Part shown: positions 56,750 through 64,000 of the stretch, in pieces
Position numbering within the stretch: the stretch's first letter is position 1
Layout of the letters: each line of letters begins with the position of its first letter
Position numbers and translations under genes: made by a program
Notes under the pieces: model-generated
What the model was told of the DNA's origin: nothing
What the model saw: only the letters and a program-made list of their open reading frames with translations
Databases searched by the model: none
DNA from: Amphiura filiformis
Taxonomy: Eukaryota; Echinodermata; Ophiuroidea; Amphilepidida; Amphiuridae
Reading direction: 5' to 3'
NCBI RefSeq assembly: GCF_039555335.1
Contig: NC_092635.1
Location: 68,484,058 to 68,548,057 of the forward strand
DNA: 64,000 bases

Positions 56750-57120
56750 CTTCATCAACACCAATATCAGCAGAAGAGTAACTATACCATCAATACCAAT
56801 GTCGGCAGTAGATGACTATTTCATCAGCACCAATATCAGCAGAAGATAACTATTATTTTTTCAATACCAATATCAGCACTTCAGCAGCAGATGTAGAGAA
56901 CACCAATGTCTGCAGTAGATGACCACTTCATCACCAGCAATATCACCAAAAGATAACCATTTCATCAATATAAGTATAGTAGCTAACTTCTTCATGAACA
57001 CCAATGTCAGCAGTATTATGATTATTACCCATATCTGCAGTTAGTTGGGTTCTTCTTTAACACCAATATCGGCAGTATATGACTACTTCATCAACACCAA
57101 TATCAGCAGTAGATAGCTAT
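56750..57120 (+). repeat. 34-bp minisatellite (block C), SINE-free
   Basis: Includes the uninterrupted CACCAGCAATATCACCAAAA (about 56931) that is the empty site of the SINE in block B. Confidence 0.88.
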
Positions 57121-57302
57121 TAACTACCAATAAGTGATGTGATCTGTGAAACCCATCACTTGGTGAAAATGTTAATTTGTGAGTTTTGTAGACAAAAAAT
57201 ATGGAAATTTAGAACTTTTATTTGTACATGTGACTTCAGCATCACAAGTTAAGAACAAAGAAGGATTGAAAAAGAAAAACAGAAATCGTTTTCACATATC
57301 AG

Positions 57303-57891
57303 CACTAGACGTGAACTATCTCATCTCAAAGTAATAACACAACAGACAACCCTGATGTGGTAAGTCTACGTTAGTATCAGGTCTGAGATCGTGGCTATCC
57401 CATCTCAAAGTAATTACACAACATACAACCCTGATGTGGTAAGTCTACGTTACTGAGATCGTGGCTATCCCATCTCAAAGTAATAACACAACATACAACC
57501 CTGATGTGGTAAGTCTACGTTAGTATCAGGTCTGAGATCGTGACTATCCCATATCAAAGTAATAACACAACAGACAACCCTGATGTGGTAAGTCTACGTT
57601 AGTATCAGGTCTGAGATCGTGACTATCCCATCTCAAAGTAATTACACAACATACAACCCTGATGTGGTAAGTCTACGTTAGTATTAGGCCTGAGATCGTG
57701 ACTATCCCATATCAAAGTAATAACACAACAGACAACCCTGATGTGGTAAGTCTACGTTAGTATCATGTCTGAGATCGTGACTATCCCATCTCAAAGTAAT
57801 TACACAACAGACAACTCTGAAGTCTACGTTAGTATCAGGTCTGAGATCGTGACTATCCCATCTCAAAGTAATAACACAACAGACAACCCTC
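57303..57891. repeat. 79-bp VNTR, about 7.5 copies (block C)
   Basis: Same unit as 50605-50884 with twice the copy number. Individual units carry private changes (CATATC for CATCTC, a shortened GTTACTGAGATC unit near 57450). Confidence 0.93.
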
Positions 57892-58139
57892 AAAATCTGA
57901 TTTCATAGAAAGCTAAGAGATTGACACTAGGCCCTATTTCTTTTCTTTTTTTCTGTAGGCCTATACCTTCTGTTTTCATCAAAACAAGCATACGAGCATG
58001 TGCATAACACGTTCAACTTCAGCGACCAAATTGAAGCGAAACATGTCAAAGCAACATGTGCGACAGGGGGATCAACAAAATGTACATCTCGCGTATTTTA
58101 ATCAGCACGCCGCATTGTGCGCCCAAGGGCGTAGCATTG

Positions 58140-58284
58140 TGACGTGGTGCGCGGTGTTTCAAGCGCGTTCAAGTTATCCATCGCGCATAAAATATTACGC
58201 ATGCGCCGCACGGTTGCTAACAACAAACAAACTTGCTCACATCTCAACAACGAACAAGAAAAACTGCTCACTATCTTCGCTAAA
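58140..58284 (+). promoter_or_regulatory. CpG-rich candidate promoter of the three-exon gene (copy D)
   Basis: Contains TGACGTGGTGCGCGG (58140), GCATGCGC (58199-58206, NRF1-like) and GTTGCTAACAAC (58213-58224, RFX-like on the other strand). Equivalent stretches precede copies A, B, C and the fragment E. Activity is not shown by sequence. Confidence 0.4.
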
Positions 58285-59947
58285 ATGTCGTCATTACTGA
58301 AAGTAGCTTTAGCGAATTCTATGCGAATTCGAGATGGAAATGACCTGGGGTACAAATTCGACGTACCAGAGGAAGATGAATTCACGCCGTAAGTTTTTAA
58401 ATAAAAAGGGAAAAATCATCAGCTGTTTCCAGCTTCCCGCCCGCGAAATGTAATGTGCATGCAGCTATATGGCGGGTTCCCCAAATTCGTATCTTCCGAC
58501 TCATTTAAGGGAGAAAAAAAAAACAGAGACTGTGATTCTCTAATAGATAGAGAGATAGGAAGCGGGGAAATATTATAATAATACCATTTGGTGTTTTGTT
58601 TGTGGGGGGGGGGGTGTAATTTCTGAAAATTATAAACTGCATTGTCGTGAAATTGGAAATAGTGCGAGAAACGAATCATTCCAAATTTTATTTTCGAATA
58701 AGAAATATTTCCCACGTCAAGTTGGTATACCTTGGCCCTTTTTCGGCCCTTTTTCTTTCCAGTTGTTCATGATATAGGCCTCTCCTCCTGCATCATTTTT
58801 GATCTTTGATATGTTTTGTGTCCTCGTGGATTCACCATTAGCTACCATTACCACTTCTACTGGATCGTCATTTTAGGCAGATCATAGGTGGCTTAAACCG
58901 CAGAAATAACCGTCGTGCTCTCTACTTTGTAATGCAGAAAATATTAGTAGGCCTACTTTTTTGTGTTCACATTCGGATTTTCCATATTAATTTTTGCGTT
59001 TGTCATTATTTTCACAGAGAGGAAATGTTGGATAAAGAAATCCAAAGAAGGAAAGACTTCAGTAAAGTGGTCCTCGTCCACCTGATGTGTTGGCGGCGTC
59101 ACCAGGTGAATATTTAAACTTTGTTGTATGAAATCGTTTTACACAAAACCACGTTACTTGCTGCGACAATGCTAAACTCAAGGGGCCGGTTTCTCGAAGC
59201 ATAGCTAGTGTTCTGGCTTCTTAAAGTCTTCTTAAGCCACTATAGGTTTAAGCCATTAGTCCTACGTACCAGTGCTTACAATTTCACATCATACATCACC
59301 TAGAACGATAAGACAATAAAATGGATCCACTTGGTGGGCTAGCCTGCTGGCTTAGAAAGCCTCCACTACCCAAGCTTTGAGCAATCGGACCAAGAAGGCC
59401 TACTGGGTGTTCTTTTTGTGTGTGTGTGTGTTTATTTAAGCATTCTCGTATGTTCGTTTTCTTTGAACTTTAGGAGTTATTGATACGTATAAGCCTTTTT
59501 CATAATACCACTATGAAAGCTTGTGAAGGCCTATAATACAAGATACCAAAAAATACTTACATAAAGCCCATCAATTATTTGCTTTCAACCAGGTCGCAAT
59601 AATGGTTTAAAAAGCACCAGCACCATACTTGCAACATTTAGAAATATTAGCATCCAGAATAAAAAAAATCAAATTGCAGCTCAACTACATTCAATATGTT
59701 CAAAAATATTTGTTAAAAAGTGAATAATATAACATATAATATATCATAATAACCAAAAAAATGATTTCATAATAATAAGCTTAGAGATTTTAAAACATTT
59801 TGTTCATTCTTTCTTACCTTCTGTTTTCAGCAAAAGAAACATCGCAAATCCAAATGGAGACGGCTGATGTTCTGGCGACCCGTCGCAGGACCGCCAAGAA
59901 CGCCCGTCATGGAGGCTTTGATTCAACTATACATAGATCCATATTGA
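58285..59947 (+). CDS. Three-exon small basic protein, copy D
   Basis: Exons are 58285-58388, 59018-59105 and 59831-59947 (104 + 88 + 117 nt, 102 residues plus stop). Exon 1 and exon 2 encode the same residues as copy C. Exon 3 lacks one codon relative to C (LMF instead of LMEF), the same length as copy A. Splice sites GTAAGT, TTTTCACAG, GTGAAT and CTGTTTTCAG are intact. The stop follows YIDPY. A fourth intact member with only whole-codon length changes suggests that the reading frame has been kept under selection or that the copies are young. Function is unknown. Confidence 0.75.
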
Positions 59948-60982
59948 AAGAGTTATAGATATTGAAATCATCATGTGAACGGTCAGCAGGGCTATAATGA
60001 ATATGTATTTTCGCGTCTTTTATAACACTTATGAATAAGATATAAGATTTGGCCATATATTTGTTATCAACATTAATATATAGGTTGCAACGGGTGTACC
60101 ACTTGCCAGCAAAAAGGTGTATACGTTAACAATTATTTGATAGAGATGATTAACCCAAAATTTATTATGGAATAATGCCCTGTCTTGTTATGAAATAAAT
60201 CAAAATTCCAAAACTGATATTATGGACTAATTTGGTTCAAGCCATGGTTTAGGATTTGGAAGAAACAATCCGAAAAAAAAAATTTCTAAAAAAAAAAGCA
60301 AACCAAAACCGTTACTATTTTAAAGAAACAAACCAATTACCTTCAAGAAAATAATACACGCCTCTCTGAGATACTTTCCTAAGCTTTTCCTGAAGCATTC
60401 TGCATTTTAAATCATTTTGCATTCAGATTTGGTGGAGCCAAGTTTTCGAAAATTGAATTTAATATCTTATATAGTTTTCTAAAGGAACAACTTGGAGCAA
60501 TTAACACACTCAAAATTTATTATGGAATAATGCCCTGTGCATTTGTCTTGTTATGAAAGAAATCAAAATTCTAAAACTGATATTATTTATTACAATGAAA
60601 CGACTTACAGCTTTCATAGGCCTACTATATATAGTTTGATCGTTATCAAACAAACCAAACCTCGATAGGCTGGACTAATTTGGTTCAAGCCCTGGTTTAG
60701 GATTTGGAAGAAAAAATCCGAAATATTTTTTTCTAAATACAAAAGAGGCAAACCAAAACCGTTACTATTTTAAAGAAACAAACAAATTAGGCCCTACCTT
60801 CAAGAAATACACGCCTCTCTGGGATACTTTCCTAAGCTTTTCCTGAAGCATTCTGCATTTTAAAAGCAAGTTTCCTGTGACTCTCCTCTCTGTCCATATA
60901 TGGGATTTACTTGACTGACTGCTTGCATGGAGTGTAAACGATCAACATGACACTCATGGGGTGCACATCGAACATCCTGCAA

Positions 60983-61185
60983 CAAGATCGCAGCAATACA
61001 AAATACCCAGATTCACCAGTCTCCAACATCGACCCAGCGCCATTATTTGGGCTGCTCCGTTTGTTGGCGAGACACATCGTGATCTGTACCTCAAAGCCCT
61101 GCGCCGGCCGATGGTGCCTGTAGATGGTGCATTGGCGACCGTAGGCAGAACTAGAATTGGATACTATAGAGTGGTCGGCTGTGAC
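60983..61185 (-). CDS. Candidate exon, conserved in each duplicon (copy D)
   Basis: Homologous to 46975-47177 with several replacements (YRHHRPAQGFEVQ, SIVSNSSSAYGRQ) and no stop. The TTAA element is inserted immediately upstream on the minus strand, 25 bases beyond, which would remove any upstream exon from close range. Confidence 0.28.
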
Positions 61186-61210
61186 CACTGGTACCAATCC
61201 CGCAGGTTAA

Positions 61211-61869
61211 GGGATCTAAAATGAGCGTTTATTGAGTTTCGACAGTATTTTTGTGGGACATGAGAGCACCTCAGACCTATCGAATTGCATTCTGAATACG
61301 AAGCATGTCTTTCTGATATCAAATAATTTACATTTTGGAAAATCACAATATAATACAAATTTTATGACAAATTATAAAAATTTGATATTTTTCAAATTTT
61401 TGATATATAACAGTCCTCGAAGTAAATTATATAAATCTAATGATATATTCTTAAAGTGTATGTAGCAGGGAGGAAAAGCCGACGGTCAATTGAAAATTTT
61501 GACCTTTCATTTTGAAGATATGGATTTTTTCCCAAAAAGACCTTATTTTTGTTTGGTGTTTTGGGGAAAAAATCCATATCTTCAATACGAAAGGTCAAAA
61601 TTTTCAATTGATCGTCGGCTTTTTATCCCACCTACATACACTTTAAGTATAAATCATCAGATTTATAAAGTTTACTTCAAGTACTGTTAAATATCAAAAA
61701 TATCAATTTTTAATGATTTGCCATAAAATGTGTATTAAATTGCGAATTTCAAAAATCAAAAATATTTGATATCAGAATGACATTCTTCGTATTTAGAATG
61801 CAATTCGATATGTCTGATGTGCTCTAATGTCCCAAAATAAATACTGTCCAAACGTTCATACCCCAGCCC
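61211..61869. mobile_element. TTAA-flanked foldback element, complete short member
   Basis: TTAA lies at 61207-61210 and 61870-61873. The left end GGGATCTAAAATGAGCG and the inverted right end GGGCTGGGGTATGAACG are followed by matching arms (GACAGTATTT, GGGACATGAGAGCAC, CGAATTGCATTCTGAATACG). A central palindrome (GCCGACGGTCAATTGAAAAT and inverse) lets almost the whole 659 bp fold. Blocks B and C lack it (47205 and 54170). Noncoding. Confidence 0.9.
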
Positions 61870-62994
61870 TTAAGACTTAAGTCACGTACAAAAGTCACAC
61901 AAATGCAAATTGCTTGAAAGTTACAGATGCTCTGGAAGCAGCTTATTAATTTATCCGAGAGCTAATTAGTATAAAGTGAACAGCATTAGCGTAGCCCATA
62001 CGTTTCATGTTATAACCTTTTATGGTTTGCAAAAGGTTTGTTTTCAGCTTTAAAGTGTGTCCGATTTATGAAAAGTAGATAATTTAATTTTGATTTGGCA
62101 AACGATCTATACTCAAAAGCAAACATTTAAGCGGCAGTGTACACCTGTTGAAAATTATTATTAATTATGCACCCTCGAAGATGTGCAGCATGCACCTTTC
62201 GTTCCTCTTGATGTCCGGTATAGGTAGATGAGGCCAATAATAAAATCAGTATGACGATTTTCCAACTGCTGTTTTTATGACACAAAATAATTTAAACTTG
62301 CTAATCGAATCTAATTTGAAGGCAAACATTTGAAATTAGTATGAATGAAAGTATAGGCTATACCTGCTGACTATATCGCTTAAAAATGATGTAAAATGTT
62401 TATAAATGCTGATATTTTTCATATTGAAGATAAGATTATACTATTGTGCCATAGATATCCCGAGTGGATATATTTTATAGTCTATTTTTATATAAATTTA
62501 TATATTTTTAATATTGCAAAAGAAAGAACAAATTAAATACCCGCGCCGGGTGAATGACAAAAATTAATTTGATATTGATAGGTTTCGTATAACAAAATAA
62601 TTGTATAATGGGCATCATACAGATTTTAATAAATACAACCAGTGATTATTATTACATCGCAAGCGATGCGTAATTTATTGACTTGTAATCTTGTAGTATG
62701 AATTCTTTTATATTTCAGGTATTGTTGTGACGATTATTTTGTCACATAATATGCTGATTTTAGTGAATAAAGCTTCCCAAAACAAGTATTTATCTACAGC
62801 TGATATTGGTATTGCTAAAGAAACTATCAGGCTCAGCTGATTTTGATATTGAAGGTATCTACTGCTAGGCTGATGTATGTATTGATCAAATCTTTTGCTG
62901 ATTATATTTGTTTTTGAATTGATAAAGTATAGCTCATAATACCATTATCATCCGTAAAATATCGTGATGTACCCGATGATTAAAATCCCTGCCA

Positions 62995-63650
62995 CGAGTC
63001 CAGATTCCTACTTCATCAACACCAGTATCAGCATAAGATAACAATTTCATCGATATCAGCAAAAGATGACTACTTCATCAGCACCAATATCAGCAGTAGA
63101 TGACTATTTCATCAATGCCAATATCAGAAGTAAATGAGTTCTTGTTGAGATATTTTGTTGAGATGAGTTCTTCATCAGTTCCAATGTCAGCAGTAGATGA
63201 CTTCTTCATCAACACCAATATCAGCACAAAGGTAACTATTCCATCAATACCAATGTCAGCAGTAGATGACTACTTCATCAATACCAATATCAGCACAAGG
63301 GTAACTATTCCATCAATACCAATGTCAGCAGTAGATGACTACTTCATCAGCACCAATATCAGCAGAAGATAACTATTATTTTTTCAATACCAATATCAGC
63401 ACTTCAGCAGTAGATGTAGAGAACACCAATGTCTGCAGCAGATGACTACTTCATCACCAGCAATATCACCAAAAGATAACCATTTCATCAATATCAGTTA
63501 GTAGCTAACTTCTTCATGAACACCAATGTCAGCAGTATATGACTATTTTATCAATACCCATATTAGAAGTTAGTTGGGTTCTTCTTCAACACCAATATCG
63601 GCAGTATATGACTACTTCATCAACACCAATATCAGCAGTAGATAGCTATT
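62995..63650 (+). repeat. 34-bp minisatellite (block D)
   Basis: About 17 units with the 35/34 alternation around 63190-63370. SINE-free at about 63450 (ACCAGCAATATCACCAAAAG). Confidence 0.9.
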
Positions 63651-63889
63651 AACTACAATAAGTGATGTGATCTGTGAAACCCATCACATGGTGAAAATTT
63701 GAATTTGTTAGTTTTGTAGAAAAAAAAACATGAACATTTAGAACTCTTATTTTGTACATGTGACTTCAACATCTTAAGTTATGAACAAAGTAGGATTGAA
63801 AAAAATAGAGAAATAGTTTTAGTCTTTATTATTTTTATAAAACAAAATAGGATAATGCGATATATGAAGGGTTTTCACAAATCACATCA

Positions 63890-64000
63890 CATATCAGCAC
63901 TAGATCAGTAGATGGCTATATATTTCATCAACACCAATATCGGCAGTAGATGACTACTTCATCAACGACAATATCAACAGTAGATAACTATTCCATCAAT
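63890..64000 (+). repeat. 34-bp minisatellite running off the window
   Basis: Units with AGTAGATGACTACTTCATCA continue to the last base. Between 63651 and 63889 is the spacer that precedes the VNTR in other blocks, here without VNTR units. Confidence 0.88.

Larger units (their letters stand above)
51001..57990 (+). repeat. Tandem duplicon C (about 7 kb)
   Basis: Second block. It shares with block D, but not with B, an internal duplication at 53140-53820 and the L4 variant of the gene, so C and D are sister copies. The 480-bp TIR element is here at 55802-56278, and 34-bp arrays lie at about 55300-55801 and 56750-57120. Confidence 0.88.
57991..64000 (+). repeat. Tandem duplicon D, cut by the window end
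   Basis: Third block. It has the gene, the internal duplication, the conserved minus frame and a private TTAA foldback insertion at 61211-61869, then 34-bp arrays. It lacks the 480-bp TIR element at the expected place near 63360, where AGCAGAAGATAACTATTATT follows directly. Confidence 0.85.

Noticed and set aside
58144..58284. A longer N terminus for the three-exon protein
   Set aside because: Upstream codons are open in copies B, C and D, but copy A has a deletion that shifts them and the region looks like promoter/5' UTR; the shared ATG is preferred.

Overview
The window is nuclear DNA of an animal, most likely a marine invertebrate. The evidence is GT-AG introns, one intact eukaryotic elongator tRNA-Met gene, tRNA-derived SINE sequence, LINE, Gypsy and Helitron elements, and a very dense population of short inverted-repeat elements. 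The recurrent word AGGCCTA and the kinds of short elements present remind me of echinoderm or hemichordate genomes. That is an impression and not a demonstration. Coding density is very low: most long open frames are repeats read by chance.

Layout. 1-176 looks like the C-terminal coding end of a gene that starts outside the window. 177-7640 holds scattered repeats: foldback elements, a 5'-truncated RTE-like LINE with an 11-bp target duplication (2257-2901), a bidirectional array of a 34-bp minisatellite (3727-5330) and a TTAA-bounded element (from 6021). 7640-27846 is a single 20.2-kb unit: a minus-strand Ty3/Gypsy element with a chromodomain integrase. Its two 330-bp LTRs differ at only one position that I can see. 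It is internally deleted and swollen by nested insertions: a TTAA element in one LTR, a hAT-like element in the other, and about 12.9 kb within the integrase region. That 12.9 kb contains a 142-bp satellite, a 7.4-kb TA-flanked palindromic composite and a 300-bp GAAA run. 29751-29823 is the tRNA-Met gene.

30.3-64 kb is dominated by copies of a duplicated block. One copy is inverted (about 30.3-35.6 kb), one is a fragment (about 38.2-39.6 kb), and three lie head to tail with a spacing near 7.0 kb (about 44.1-51.0, 51.0-58.0 and 58.0-64.0 kb, the last cut by the window edge). Each full copy carries the same small three-exon gene (102-103 residues, family unrecognised). Four copies are intact, a fifth is a lone exon 1 with a stop. 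Changes among intact copies are substitutions and whole-codon gains or losses. Arrays of the 34-bp minisatellite adjoin the copies. Because the copies act as filled and empty alleles of each other, several mobile elements (a SINE, a Helitron, foldback elements) can be delimited almost to the base. A truncated EN+RT LINE (39757-43388, minus) sits between the fragment and the tandem set.

How it fits together: the only well-supported host genes are tRNA-Met and the amplified three-exon family. Two further exon-like frames (37421-38168, minus) and a roughly 70-codon conserved frame in each duplicon are weaker candidates. The rest records repeated transposition and unequal exchange.
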